Shown: in pieces, positions 32,205 through 40,958 of the stretch
How the letters are laid out: every line of letters starts with the position of its first letter
How positions within the stretch are numbered: the first letter of the stretch is position 1
Assembly: GCA_002781745.1 (NCBI GenBank)
Contig: PFFW01000152.1
Location: forward strand, 1 to 57,648
Direction of reading: 5' to 3'
From: Rhodospirillales bacterium CG15_BIG_FIL_POST_REV_8_21_14_020_66_15
GTDB lineage: Bacteria > Pseudomonadota > Alphaproteobacteria > Rhodospirillales > Casp-alpha2
Length of the DNA: 57,648 bases
The notes under the pieces: generated by a model
The model's input: the letters and a program-made list of their open reading frames with translations, nothing else
Told to the model about the DNA's origin: nothing
Databases searched by the model: none
Position numbers and translations under genes: made by a program

Positions 32205-33569
32205 CTAGTTCGTCAGATGGGCGCGTTGCGGCGCGACCTCCCGCTTCTCGATCGGAAGGCGGACCGATACCTTGGTTCCCCGGCCGATCTCACTTTCGAT
32301 CTCCAGAGCCCCCCCAAGCATTTCGGTCAGCTGGCGCGATAGCGGCAGGCCCAGGCCGATGCCGGCGCCGCTCGTCCCGCGTCTCAGCGGACTGGCTCCG
32401 CAGGGGGCGGCAAAGGGTTTAAAGGAATTCTCGATCTGTTCCTGTGACATGCCCTTGCCCGTGTCCAGGACCTCGATGACGTGCTCGCTTTCCGAGATCG
32501 TTCTTTGGATGACCGTTATGCGACCGCCGTCCGGAGTGAACTTGATGCTGTTGGAGATCAGATTTGTGATGATCTGTTTGACCTTCCGTTCATCAATCCA
32601 GTATCCGGGCCCGCTTTCCTCGCATTCGTAGGTCAAAATGACGCCCGCCTCGTCGGCTGCGGGCGTAAACATCTGAACGATGGTTTCGCATGTGGCGCAC
32701 AGGTCGGTCCATTCCGGGGCCAACGGATCCTTTCCCCGTTCGAGCCGGGCGAGATCGAGAATGTCATTGATGATCCCGAGCAGATGCTTCCCCGCGTGAT
32801 GAATGTAGCCGCCATAGTCGCGGTAGGCCGCGACCGCTATCGGCCCCAGCTGTTCGCGGGCGATCATCTCGGAAAAACCGAGAACCGCGTTCAAGGGCGT
32901 GCGCAATTCATGGCTCATGATCGCCAGGAAGTCGGATTTGGCTCTGTTGGCGATCTGCGCCTCCCGCAAGGCCATTTCCCGTTCCTGCTGGGCGAGAACC
33001 CGTTTGGAGATGTTCCGCAGGCTGACGACAACGTATCGGCGGCCACCGTCCTGAAACGCTTTTGCGGAAACCTCCGCCGGCATCAACGTGCCGTCCTTCC
33101 TGCGGCACGAGACGCCGTCTTCCATGCCCGTGCCGTCGCACAGGACCCTGTTCAGGAACTCGGTAGCCGTCGTTATGTCGTGTGGGTGAAAATCGGCGAG
33201 CGTCATCGTCAGAATTTCGCTCCGCTCGTAACCCAGGAAATCGACGATGCGTCGGTTCACTTCCAATATCCTGCCCGAATCCGGTTCGAGAAGGATCTGG
33301 CCGTCATTCGAGTGTTCGAACAACGCCTTCATGCGTTGGCTGGCAAGCATCCTGTTAGTGAAGAATTGGCCGCCGATGCCCACCAGTAATCCGGTCAGTA
33401 CCGCCGTCACTCGGATTTCGAGCCTCGGCTCGGGCGCGGCGATCAGGCATTCCAGGAACGTTCCGATTTGCAGGACGTAACAGTCATAGGCGGCGCTTCC
33501 GATCCAGACGACAATGCCGAAAAGAAGCCCCAATGCGAGGATCGAAAACCTGTTTATGGCGTCATTCAT
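32205..33569 (-). CDS. PAS-containing membrane histidine kinase
   Basis: A 454-residue kinase: two N-terminal membrane helices (about 7-27 and 50-70), a PAS domain (about 80-195), H-box FLAIMSHELRTPLNAVLGFS, then HATPase_c with N box LISNSIKFT and G boxes LDTGKGMS and GIGLGLPLS. There is an insertion PFAAPCGASPLRRGTSGAG in the ATP lid. I prefer ATG 33569 to the GTG at 33635. A TetR-type operator lies about 180 bases upstream. No response regulator is adjacent; the DUF302-YeeE pair follows. Confidence 0.88.
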   Translation of the reverse strand: MNDAINRFSILALGLLFGIVVWIGSAAYDCYVLQIGTFLECLIAAPEPRLEIRVTAVLTGLLVGIGGQFFTNRMLASQRMKALFEHSNDGQILLEPDSGRILEVNRRIVDFLGYERSEILTMTLADFHPHDITTATEFLNRVLCDGTGMEDGVSCRRKDGTLMPAEVSAKAFQDGGRRYVVVSLRNISKRVLAQQEREMALREAQIANRAKSDFLAIMSHELRTPLNAVLGFSEMIAREQLGPIAVAAYRDYGGYIHHAGKHLLGIINDILDLARLERGKDPLAPEWTDLCATCETIVQMFTPAADEAGVILTYECEESGPGYWIDERKVKQIITNLISNSIKFTPDGGRITVIQRTISESEHVIEVLDTGKGMSQEQIENSFKPFAAPCGASPLRRGTSGAGIGLGLPLSRQLTEMLGGALEIESEIGRGTKVSVRLPIEKREVAPQRAHLTN

Positions 33570-33748
33570 TTGCCAGTCCCGCGTGTCCCCGCCAAGCCGA
33601 AGGGTCAGCCCTGGATGTCGAATGAGTGCGAGCACGAGCGGTACACACGACGTCCCCCTCCCTCCCGTTTCTGTAGTTGTGGTGCCTGGCGTTCATTGTT
33701 GTCGTGCCGGCTCCCGCATAACCCCGTAGGAGGGACATTAGGAGCACT

Positions 33749-33763
33749 TGAACGAACGTTCCA
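33749..33763. promoter_or_regulatory. TetR-type operator copy 1
   Basis: TGAACGAACGTTCCA is the reverse complement of the GGAAC-GTTC-GTTCC element found near the TetR gene, with one changed arm base. It lies in the 318-base gap between the chemoreceptor stop and the histidine kinase start, in which no gene was seen. Confidence 0.6.
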
Positions 33764-33844
33764 TAATCATTTGTCTCAAATTACCGTGAACAGCCGAGTC
33801 CACTCAGCGAAGCAGGTGCGATGTCGCATAAAAGCCGGCTGACG

Positions 33845-33867
33845 GGCCGGCGCGGATGCCCGGCCCG
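33845..33867 (-). terminator. Hairpin terminator of the chemoreceptor gene
   Basis: On the minus strand GGGCCGG pairs with CCGGCCC over a 9-base loop, shortly followed by GCCGGCTTTTA. It lies 20 bases after the chemoreceptor stop. The T-run is short, so confidence is moderate. Confidence 0.55.
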
Positions 33868-33887
33868 CCGCTTGAGCGCCGCCATTC

Positions 33888-35564
33888 TCAGGCGGCGCGC
33901 ACCTGTTCCAGGAACCTCGCAACCTCTTCCTTCAGCAGGGTTGACTGGGTGCCGAGGCTGCCCGCCGCCTCGTTCACCTGGTCGGCAGCGGACTCGGTTT
34001 CGCCGACCGAAGACGTCACGCCGGAGATATTTTCGGACACCTCCTGCGTGCCTGTTGCCGCCTGCTCGACATTGCGTGCGATTTCCGAGGTGGCCGCTCC
34101 CTGTTCTTCGACCGCGGCGGAGATCGCCGCGGCGATCTCGCTGATCCGGTGGATCGTCTCGCTTATGCCGCTGATCGCCTGGGCCGACTCCATCGTTGCG
34201 GATTGGATATCGGCAATTTGTGAGGCGATCTCATCGGTTGCACGGGCGGTCTGATTGGCCAGGTTCTTGACCTCCGACGCCACGACGGCGAATCCCTTGC
34301 CGGCGTCACCGGCACGGGCGGCTTCGATGGTCGCGTTCAGCGCCAGCAGGTTCGTCTGCTCCGCGATGTCGGTGATCAGGTTGACGACGGTACCTACCTT
34401 CTTCGCGGCCTCGCTTAGGCCGTTGACCATGTCGTTGCTGCGTTTCGCCTCGACGACTGCGTCGCCTGCGATCTTCGTAGACTCCGTGACTTGGCGGCTG
34501 ATCTCGCTGATGGAACTTGCCAATTCCTCTGCCGCCGACGCCACGGTCTGGACGTTGGCCGCGGCCTGTTCAGAGGCCGCTGCGACGGCGGAAGACTGGC
34601 TCGCTGCGCGTTCCGCGGCGGAGGACATCGTCTTGGACGACGCGTTAAGTTGCGCGGCAGCCGCGGAAACGCTCTCGACAACCTTCCCGACGGAGGCTTC
34701 GAACGATTCGGCCATGCGGTTCATGGTTTCGCGCTTCTCCACCTCGGCTCGGGCTTTGGCTTCTTCCTGTTCCCGCTCAAGGCGCTTCATGTTCACGGCG
34801 TTGTCCTTGAACACCTCGACGGCCTTGGCCATATCGCCGATCTCGTCCTTTCGCTCGCAGCCGGTCACTTCAGTTTCCAGCTTTCCCTGTGCGAGGTGGG
34901 CCATGACACCGCACAGGGCAGTGATCGGATTGGTAATGCCGCGGGAGATGGCGAAGGCGAAGGCCGCCCCCGTAAGCAATGCGCCAACCAGGAACGCGGA
35001 TATGACCAGGGTGATCTCAGACAATTTCTTCATGGCGTTCTGATGAAACTCGTCGGCCTTGCTTCGCGCGAACGAAATGAGCGCATCCATTCGGTCGCTG
35101 ATCAGCTTCACCTGGGCGGCGCCTTTCGCCTTCGTGATGGCGGCGGCCTCCGCCCTCTTGTCGTTTTTCATGAACTCGATGACCTCGTCGCGGATGGGCT
35201 TCCAATCGACGACAGCGCTGCGCGCGTCCGCAACCATGGCTGGATCGCCCAGGAACCGTTCACGCAAGATGTCGAAATCGGCAAGTACGAGCTTTTCGAG
35301 TTCCGCCACGCGGGCGGCTGCCGCGTCGATCCCGGCATTGTCCTTGGCCAAGGCGACATCCTTCATGGACCGGTGCATGGCGACGATATTGCCGTTCGCC
35401 GACAGAGCGGCGGTACTGACCGTCAGCGGATGTTTGTAAAGCTTGTCCGTGAGACCACCCAGAACGCGCGCGTCGAGGACGCAGAGAATTCCGAGCGCCA
35501 GTGTCAAGACAAGGACCGATGCGAAGCCGAGTGCAAGGCGGACGCTAATACGAAGGTTTTTCAT
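33888..35564 (-). CDS. Methyl-accepting chemotaxis protein
   Basis: A 558-residue chemoreceptor: membrane helix (about 9-31), a periplasmic four-helix-bundle-type sensor of about 160 residues, second membrane helix (about 190-211), HAMP, then a long signalling domain with the hairpin tip ITDIAEQTNLLALNATIEAARAG. The tip is the CheA/CheW contact region. No che genes are in the window. A TetR-type operator sits 55 bases upstream of the start, suggesting the receptor belongs to the same small regulon as the kinase and the AhpD-like gene. Confidence 0.93.
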   Translation of the reverse strand: MKNLRISVRLALGFASVLVLTLALGILCVLDARVLGGLTDKLYKHPLTVSTAALSANGNIVAMHRSMKDVALAKDNAGIDAAAARVAELEKLVLADFDILRERFLGDPAMVADARSAVVDWKPIRDEVIEFMKNDKRAEAAAITKAKGAAQVKLISDRMDALISFARSKADEFHQNAMKKLSEITLVISAFLVGALLTGAAFAFAISRGITNPITALCGVMAHLAQGKLETEVTGCERKDEIGDMAKAVEVFKDNAVNMKRLEREQEEAKARAEVEKRETMNRMAESFEASVGKVVESVSAAAAQLNASSKTMSSAAERAASQSSAVAAASEQAAANVQTVASAAEELASSISEISRQVTESTKIAGDAVVEAKRSNDMVNGLSEAAKKVGTVVNLITDIAEQTNLLALNATIEAARAGDAGKGFAVVASEVKNLANQTARATDEIASQIADIQSATMESAQAISGISETIHRISEIAAAISAAVEEQGAATSEIARNVEQAATGTQEVSENISGVTSSVGETESAADQVNEAAGSLGTQSTLLKEEVARFLEQVRAA

Positions 35565-36027
35565 TATCTTCCCCGATTAGAGATTGAAACGGCCACCGAC
35601 CCTTGACTGGACGAATCTTGAACGTTCGTTCCATAATCCGACTACAGTGGTATGTTAGAAAAAACGCTAATCAACTCCTTGTGATGTTCTCTTGGTGCTC
35701 GATGATGTGGGCCCTGTGTGCGAGCCGAAGCGAGAAAACGCGTGGCCCAGGGCCTGGAAAATATCGAAGGCGAATTCCCCCGTCGTTCGGTGCGATCCTG
35801 CGAGATTCGGCATCTTGGTCGCGCGTCCTCACATTTTCGTGAAATCTAATTTGCCGCAAGCTAGACATTGGTCATATAGGTGTATGTAAATAACGTCCGT
35901 TCAAAAAAGTTGAATCGTTCGCACGCCGACGTGAAATCATGTGCTGTTGCGATCGCCATCTGGTGTCTTTATTAATTTTAAATTACAAAACCACACCGCT
36001 AACCCCCTTCGATTTTGCGGATCGCCT
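35565..36027. promoter_or_regulatory. Divergent regulatory region between chemoreceptor and TetR gene
   Basis: No gene seen. Operator copy 2, TGAACGTTCGTTCCA (35619-35633), faces the chemoreceptor. A degenerate match AACGTCCGTTCA near 35892 lies about 135 bases before the TetR start and could serve autoregulation. The rest is comparatively AT-rich (especially 35870-35995), consistent with promoters. Confidence 0.55.
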
Positions 36028-36609
36028 ATGCCTTGGGAAAAGCAGTTCGATATCGAGGAGACCCTCGATAAGGCCATACAGCTCTTTTGGGATCAGGGGT
36101 ACGAAGCGACCTCGATGCAGAACCTCGTCGATGCCATGGGAATCAACCGGGGCAGCATCTACGCGACCTACGGCGGCAAGCGCGAACTCTTTTTGATGGC
36201 GCTTCGTGCCTATGACGATTGGATTCGGAAGGACGCGCTGGCCAAACTGGAAGAGAGGCTTCAGCCGCGTGAGGCCATCCGCGCAATGCTCAACTTTTTC
36301 GCCCTGAGCGTGCCGCATGGACGTCCCGGCCGGGCGTGTCTGCTGACCAACACTGCCCTGGAACTCGCCTCCCATGACGAAGAGATCCGTGACGTCGTCG
36401 CCGAGTCCCAACGGGGGGTCGAGACCTTCTTTTTGAAGATGATCAAGAAAGGCAAGCAATCTGGGGAGATCGGGGCCCACGTTCAGCCGGCAAGGGCGGC
36501 GAGAGGCTTGCTCGCCACCGCGATCGGCATCGTCGTCCTGACCCGGAGCCGGCCGGAGCCTGCTCTTCTTCAATCAATCGTGACCGATGCGATGGCGCGT
36601 TTGGATTGA
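36028..36609 (+). CDS. TetR/AcrR-family repressor
   Basis: A 193-residue regulator. The N-terminal helix-turn-helix is clear (SMQNLVDAMGINRGSIYATYGGKRELF, about 26-52), with a helical ligand domain after it. ATG 36028 starts the usual family N-terminus; upstream codons in frame are AT-rich and unlike coding sequence. Copies of GGAAC-N4-GTTCC at 33749, 35619 and 36626 probably mark its regulon, the third lying between this gene and the AhpD-like gene. The inducing ligand is unknown. Confidence 0.88.
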   Translation: MPWEKQFDIEETLDKAIQLFWDQGYEATSMQNLVDAMGINRGSIYATYGGKRELFLMALRAYDDWIRKDALAKLEERLQPREAIRAMLNFFALSVPHGRPGRACLLTNTALELASHDEEIRDVVAESQRGVETFFLKMIKKGKQSGEIGAHVQPARAARGLLATAIGIVVLTRSRPEPALLQSIVTDAMARLD

Positions 36610-36625
36610 TTTTTTTTGCGAAGTT

Positions 36626-36641
36626 TGGAACGTTCGTTCCA
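36626..36641 (+). promoter_or_regulatory. TetR-type operator copy 3 (best match)
   Basis: TGGAACGTTCGTTCCA carries perfect GGAAC/GTTCC arms around GTTC. It begins 17 bases after the TetR stop and ends 40 bases before the AhpD-like start, in the promoter position for that gene. Confidence 0.7.
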
Positions 36642-36680
36642 CATTGATCGCATGGCTATTACCAACCCGAAGGAGAAACC

Positions 36681-37232
36681 ATGACCTACAAGGTCCATTC
36701 AATAGAGTCCGCCCCGGCGGCCGCCAAGGAAGTGCTGGAGGGAGTGCGGAAAAACTTCGGGTTTATCCCCAATCTTCTGGGCGTCATGGCGGAGGCGCCT
36801 GCCTTGGCGAAGGCTTATCGAACGCTGGCGGGGCTCTTCGAGGAAACGTCTTTTTCCCCCACTGAACGGCAGACCGTTCTCCTGGCGATCAGTTCGGAGA
36901 ACGGGTGCACGTACTGTGTCGCCGCGCATTCCGTCATCGCGGGCATGCAGCAGGTTCCACAGGAAGTCGTCGGCGCGATCCGTGACGGCGTGGCGATCAA
37001 CGACTCTAAACTGGAAGCGCTCCGGCAGTTCGCGGTCGCCGTCAACGCCAAGCGCGGCAACGTGAGCGACGACGACATCAATCAGTTCTTTGCGGCGGGC
37101 TATTCCCCGGCACAGGTGCTGGAAGTCGTGTTGGCTGTCGGGTTCAAGACGTTATCGAACTTCACCAATCACATCACCGAGACGCCGTTGGATGAGGCTT
37201 TCTCTCAGGCCAGATGGACCAAGGCCGCATAA
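36681..37232 (+). CDS. AhpD-like / carboxymuconolactone decarboxylase family peroxidase-related protein
   Basis: A 183-residue helical protein with the AhpD redox signature C-X2-C-X3-H in GCTYCVAAHS, preceded by the PNLLGVMAEAPALAKAY segment common to peroxidase-related CMD proteins. These use the Cys pair to reduce peroxides or to relay electrons to a peroxiredoxin. GGAGAAACC stands before the ATG. The strong TetR operator ahead suggests induction by an electrophile or peroxide sensed by the adjacent regulator (inference). Confidence 0.9.
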   Translation: MTYKVHSIESAPAAAKEVLEGVRKNFGFIPNLLGVMAEAPALAKAYRTLAGLFEETSFSPTERQTVLLAISSENGCTYCVAAHSVIAGMQQVPQEVVGAIRDGVAINDSKLEALRQFAVAVNAKRGNVSDDDINQFFAAGYSPAQVLEVVLAVGFKTLSNFTNHITETPLDEAFSQARWTKAA

Positions 37233-37311
37233 AAGGATGTTCCGCCCATCTTCTTGAAGGATCGACATGATCCAGGTTCTCTTGCGCCTGGTTCTCCTTT
37301 CAAGAAAAACT

Positions 37312-37345
37312 GCCGCCCGGGCCTACTCCCCCGGGCGGCTTTTTT
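37312..37345. terminator. Bidirectional terminator between AhpD-like gene and nrtS
   Basis: GCCGCCCGGG pairs with CCCGGGCGGC over an 8-base loop. TTTTTT follows on the plus strand, and AGTTTTTC follows on the minus strand, so it can end transcription from both converging genes. Confidence 0.9.
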
Positions 37346-37380
37346 GCCGAGGTTCGCGGTTAGAGCGCCGTGCCGCGTGC

Positions 37381-37602
37381 CTATCCGCGAAGCGAGCCAT
37401 ATGCGCCGTAGGTGGCGACAAAGAACGGCACGCAATAAGTCAGACACGCTTTGAGGATATCTATGCCCTCTCCCGCGAGGAGAGCGTCGCCTTGGTTGAT
37501 CGCGTTCAAGGCCGTGCCGACGACAAGCGCAACGATGACGTTACGTCGTAAATGGGGCCGCGAGAACGCTTCCTTCAGCGCCGAACCAGATTTTTTGGCC
37601 AT
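37381..37602 (-). CDS. nrtS: NrtS-type small nitrate/nitrite transporter
   Basis: A 73-residue protein with two membrane helices. The segment RNVIVALVVGTALNAINQGD followed by LKACLTYCVPFFVATYGAYG is the NrtS family signature; NrtS proteins take up nitrate and nitrite and were first described in cyanobacteria. It is at the lower size limit but complete. It lies 9 bases after a cytochrome c gene in the same direction, so the two are probably co-transcribed. Confidence 0.8.
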   Translation of the reverse strand: MAKKSGSALKEAFSRPHLRRNVIVALVVGTALNAINQGDALLAGEGIDILKACLTYCVPFFVATYGAYGSLRG

Positions 37603-37611
37603 CTCCGGGTT

Positions 37612-37995
37612 CTACCGCGCGGCAAGCGTCTTGAGCAGGAAGGCAATCAAGTCGGCCCGGTCGCGCTCTTTGCTCAGGCCGGGAAACGGCATGCGGTTTC
37701 CCGGAACGACCTCGCGCGGCGCCGCCAGATACCGGTCGAGCGTATCCGGGGTCCAAACGATGCCTGCCGATTTCATGGCCTTCGAATAGCGGAAGCCCTC
37801 GATCGATCCTGATTTTCGTCCGAACAGGTCATCAAGCGGCGGGCCGACCTTGATTTTTCCGGCTTCGAGGGAATGGCAGGCCGCGCATTTGCGAAACACC
37901 TTCTCTCCCTTCGCCGCGTCGCCGGCGGCTTTTGCATGGCTGGAAATCGCCAAGGCGGCAACGAGCGCGCCGATAAAAATCCGAGTGCGTGTCAT
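37612..37995 (-). CDS. Class I cytochrome c
   Basis: A 127-residue periplasmic protein: signal peptide (about 1-23), heme site CAACH (37-41), axial Met in RMPFPGL and the sequence VGPPLDDLFGRKSGSIEGFRYS typical of cytochrome c2/c550. A soluble one-electron carrier between membrane complexes and periplasmic reductases. AAGGGA precedes ATG 37995. The 311 bases between this gene and the divergent cupredoxin gene hold their promoters; I see no gene there. Confidence 0.92.
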   Translation of the reverse strand: MTRTRIFIGALVAALAISSHAKAAGDAAKGEKVFRKCAACHSLEAGKIKVGPPLDDLFGRKSGSIEGFRYSKAMKSAGIVWTPDTLDRYLAAPREVVPGNRMPFPGLSKERDRADLIAFLLKTLAAR

Positions 37996-38306
37996 GAATG
38001 GGAATCCCTTGTTAAAATCAGGCGGTTTATTAACCACATGAATTCCTGTCAGGATATGGGGCGATCGTTCAGAATATTGTGACCGGAACTTGAACCGGAG
38101 GTCCGAGATTCGCAGTGTTTTCGGCGCCACGGATGAAACGAGTATGTCGCGCTCACGCATCTTTGACGCCAGGTTGATTTGCCCCAAGACGGCCGCGGGC
38201 GGAAGAATTGCAGCCCATCGCGGTTTCGAGAGAGGTCTTGCCGCGATTTCCACAGTGCGGCGTCCGGGTGGGCGAGGCGCGCCGAAACGTAAGGAGAGAG
38301 CATCCA

Positions 38307-38786
38307 ATGACGACGTTTCACCTGAAGGCCGGCCTGCTTGTGATCGCCGGAACGGTTCTCAATTTGTTCGGCACACCGGTCCTGGCCGCCGAGATCATCA
38401 CCCTGACGCAAACGCCGTGTCAGTTCGTTGAGACCGAAGGAGGCGACCTCGGGTTCAAGTCCCAGGCATCGGCGGACTGCGAAAGTATCAACGCGAAGAC
38501 GGCAACCGAACGTCTTGCCAAGGCGAAGGTGCTTCGCCTGAAGCCGGGCGAGTACGTTTTCCGCGTGACGAACAAGAACGTCCCCTACGACTTGGGGTTC
38601 TGGATTCGGGAGCATGACTACAATTGGCTCAATCCGCTGCATAAGGCGACGAAGACCAGCGTTTCGGGAGGCGGGCTGGCGCCGGGTACCACGAAGGACT
38701 ACAAGGTTACATTGAAGCCTGGGGAGTATCTCTATTCCTGTCCCCTCAATCCGACGCCGAATTACCGCATTGTCGTTGAGGGCTGA
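38307..38786 (+). CDS. Secreted cupredoxin-like protein
   Basis: A 159-residue exported protein with a signal peptide (about 1-27). The second half is a cupredoxin-like beta sandwich: VLRLKPGEYVFRVTNKNVPYDLGFW, and YLYSCPLNPTPNY where blue copper proteins carry the Cys and His ligands. Here the position after TP is Asn, not His, so a classical type 1 copper site is doubtful. AAGGAGAG precedes the ATG. The CNPC repeat protein follows 216 bases downstream. Confidence 0.8.
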   Translation: MTTFHLKAGLLVIAGTVLNLFGTPVLAAEIITLTQTPCQFVETEGGDLGFKSQASADCESINAKTATERLAKAKVLRLKPGEYVFRVTNKNVPYDLGFWIREHDYNWLNPLHKATKTSVSGGGLAPGTTKDYKVTLKPGEYLYSCPLNPTPNYRIVVEG

Positions 38787-39002
38787 ATCCGGCCTGTTCG
38801 ACGCACGCCTTGGTCGCGCCGCCGCGGGGCATTCGGCGGTGCCCGCGGTGGCGCGGTCAAGGCGCCGCAAGCTTGTCCTGGGTTCACGCAAGAGTGATGC
38901 AGGTTTGATTCCTGAACGACCAATCCAGACTTATATTCACCCTCGAAAGTCCTGAGTGGACCCGGGTCGGATGACCCGCAACTTCTAACGGGAGAATAAC
39001 TA

Positions 39003-39272
39003 ATGCTGAAGAAAACACTGACCGCAGCGTCGATCGCTGCGCTTGCCGGTGCGGTGACGCTCGCCGACCTGCCTGAGGCGAAGGCCAAGGATACGGCCCA
39101 GGGTGGGCTGGTGCAGCTTGCGGCCTGCAATCCCTGCGCGGCGAAGAAGAAGGCCGGCAATCCGTGCAATCCCTGCGCGGCGAAGAAGAAGGCAGGCAAT
39201 CCCTGCAATCCCTGCGCGGCGAAGAAGAAGGCCGGCAATCCCTGCAATCCGTGCGCGGCCAAGAAGAAGTGA
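39003..39272 (+). CDS. Small secreted CNPC-repeat protein
   Basis: An 89-residue protein: signal peptide (about 1-28), a short linker, then four near-identical modules of [10 protein letters not shown] type that supply 8 cysteines and 7 NPC triplets among 12 lysines or so. The module [12 protein letters not shown] also opens the repeat of the CNPC-P460 protein at 26048, so the two are related. No other domain is present. GGGAGA precedes the ATG. It most resembles a cationic, exported metallothionein-like chelator; this is inference from composition. Confidence 0.8.
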   Translation: MLKKTLTAASIAALAGAVTLADLPEAKAKDTAQGGLVQLAACNPCAAKKKAGNPCNPCAAKKKAGNPCNPCAAKKKAGNPCNPCAAKKK

Positions 39273-39308
39273 TAGGATCGTAAGCCGATCGACTTCATCC
39301 TCCTGCGG

Positions 39309-39343
39309 GAGAACGCCGCGGCCAGGCGCCGCGGCGTTTTCTC
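39309..39343 (+). terminator. Terminator after the small CNPC gene
   Basis: GAGAACGCCGCGG pairs with CCGCGGCGTTTTCTC across a short loop. The stem ends in a TTTT run on the plus strand, 40 bases after the CNPC stop. Confidence 0.8.
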
Positions 39344-39414
39344 GCGACCGCCGATAACGCGCCCCGTCGTGGGCAGGAGGCCGTCGACACTCGCCGTTGA
39401 AACTGCCCGGACCC

Positions 39415-40194
39415 ATGAGCGAAACACCCAGCAAACCATTGGCGGCAAACGACCCGGTTACGATCGATTTCGGCGCCCTTTCCCTGGAACGGCTGGAAAT
39501 CATGGAAGCGGCCGGAGCCGACATTCTCGAGTGCTACAGGGTGCTTGGAAAATCCGAAGCAAACGTGGTCGGGGAGGTTCTCAAGGGGGCGGGCGAATTC
39601 TACGAATGGGACCACTACCCCACGGGTGACGTATACGACTGGGACAGCCATTCGCAGTATTACTACCACGCGCATCCACCGGAAAACCGGGCCAACAAGT
39701 GGGGCGCGGAACACGGCCATTTTCATGCGTTCCTTCGCCCCAAAGGCATGCCGAAGGGGACCAAACCGGCGCCTGTCGTGGATTTTAAAAAGCCCAAGGA
39801 CCCGGACGACGCCTTGACGCACCTGGTGGCCGTGTCGATGAACCGGGAAGGCATGCCGCAGCGCCTGTTCACGACCAACCGGTGGGTGACGGGCGAGGTG
39901 TGGTACGATGCCGAGACGGTGATCGGCCTCCTGGACCGCTTCTCCGTCGATCAGGCTCTGCCTTCCTGGCCGGCGAACATCTGGATCACGAACATGCTGC
40001 GGTTGTTCCGCCCGCAAATCGAGGTCTTGCTGCGTCGCCGCGATGCGGCCGTCCACGACTGGGGGATCAGGTTTCCCAAGGCGGAGTGCTCGGTTTACGA
40101 GGACCGCGATCTGGAGGTCACGTCGATCGTCGATATTTCCGTCGAGCGACAACTTCATTCGGTGCAGGAGGCGTTGCAGGCACGCCGCCGTTGA
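39415..40194 (+). CDS. Conserved hypothetical protein rich in His/Tyr
   Basis: A 259-residue soluble protein without signal or membrane segments. The centre is striking: YEWDHYPTGDVYDWDSHSQY, YYHAHPPENRANKWGAEHGH and FHAFLRP, a His- and aromatic-rich stretch suggestive of a metal site. It resembles a conserved family of unknown function (possibly DUF6969); I am not certain of the name. ATG 39415 is chosen as start, with a longer option from 39397. No operon partner. Confidence 0.7.
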   Translation: MSETPSKPLAANDPVTIDFGALSLERLEIMEAAGADILECYRVLGKSEANVVGEVLKGAGEFYEWDHYPTGDVYDWDSHSQYYYHAHPPENRANKWGAEHGHFHAFLRPKGMPKGTKPAPVVDFKKPKDPDDALTHLVAVSMNREGMPQRLFTTNRWVTGEVWYDAETVIGLLDRFSVDQALPSWPANIWITNMLRLFRPQIEVLLRRRDAAVHDWGIRFPKAECSVYEDRDLEVTSIVDISVERQLHSVQEALQARRR

Positions 40195-40268
40195 TTCGGT
40201 GCCGCGAAGATCGACACGGGGCAATCCCGCGTCTCGCTTTCTCGTGAACTCGGGGGACGGGGAATACG

Positions 40269-40958
40269 TTACAGATCCAACATGTAGCCGCCTCCGTGGG
40301 TGACCAGGTATCTTGGGCTTTTGCTGTTCGCTTCGAACTTCTGTCTCAAGCGGTAGATGTGGGTTTCAAGCGTGTGGCTGCGGGAGGCCGATGAATATCC
40401 CCAAATGCTTTTCATGAGATGGCTTCTAGAGATCACCTTGCCGCGGGCATGGTAGAGAACCTTCAGAATCATCGTTTCCTTGTCGGTCAGGTAGATTTTA
40501 TCCCCCGTGTCGTCGCGAATCATCACGCGCGAGGACGGATTGAAGTGAAAAGGTCCGATCCTCAACGTCGCGCCGTCCGTTCGTTCGTGCTGGCGGAACT
40601 GGACCCGAAGGCGCGCCAACAGGACCTCCAGACGGAAGGGCTTGGTCACGTAGTCGTTCGCGCCCGCGTCAAGGCCCAGGATGGTGTCCGCGTCGGAACT
40701 CGCACCTGTCAGCATGATGATCTGGGACGTCACGTTTTCGCGGCGCATCAGCCGACAGACCTCGCGACCGTCCATGTCGGGCAGGCCGACGTCGAGGATG
40801 ATCACGCCGTATCTGGATCTGCGGACGGCGCCCAACGCGTCTTCGCCGGTAAAGCAGAGTTCAGTATCGAGCCGCTCGTGCCGCTTCAGTTGTTCGGACA
40901 GCATTTCCGCAAAGTCGACGTCGTCGTCGACGATCAGGACCCTCAGGTCATTCGTCAT
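40269..40958 (-). CDS. OmpR-family response regulator
   Basis: A 229-residue regulator: receiver domain with DDD near the N-terminus and phosphoacceptor Asp in ILDVGLPDMDGREV, conserved Lys in VTKPFR, then a winged-helix DNA-binding domain with SRSHLMKSIWGY and HIYRLRQKFE. There is no adjacent kinase; one of the three orphan kinases in the window could be its partner. Length and domains are standard. Confidence 0.93.
   Translation of the reverse strand: MTNDLRVLIVDDDVDFAEMLSEQLKRHERLDTELCFTGEDALGAVRRSRYGVIILDVGLPDMDGREVCRLMRRENVTSQIIMLTGASSDADTILGLDAGANDYVTKPFRLEVLLARLRVQFRQHERTDGATLRIGPFHFNPSSRVMIRDDTGDKIYLTDKETMILKVLYHARGKVISRSHLMKSIWGYSSASRSHTLETHIYRLRQKFEANSKSPRYLVTHGGGYMLDL

Noticed and set aside
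39120-39130. LAAC as a lipobox in the CNPC proteins
   Set aside because: The Cys is about 12-20 residues after the predicted signal cleavage region rather than directly behind the hydrophobic core, so lipidation is unlikely.
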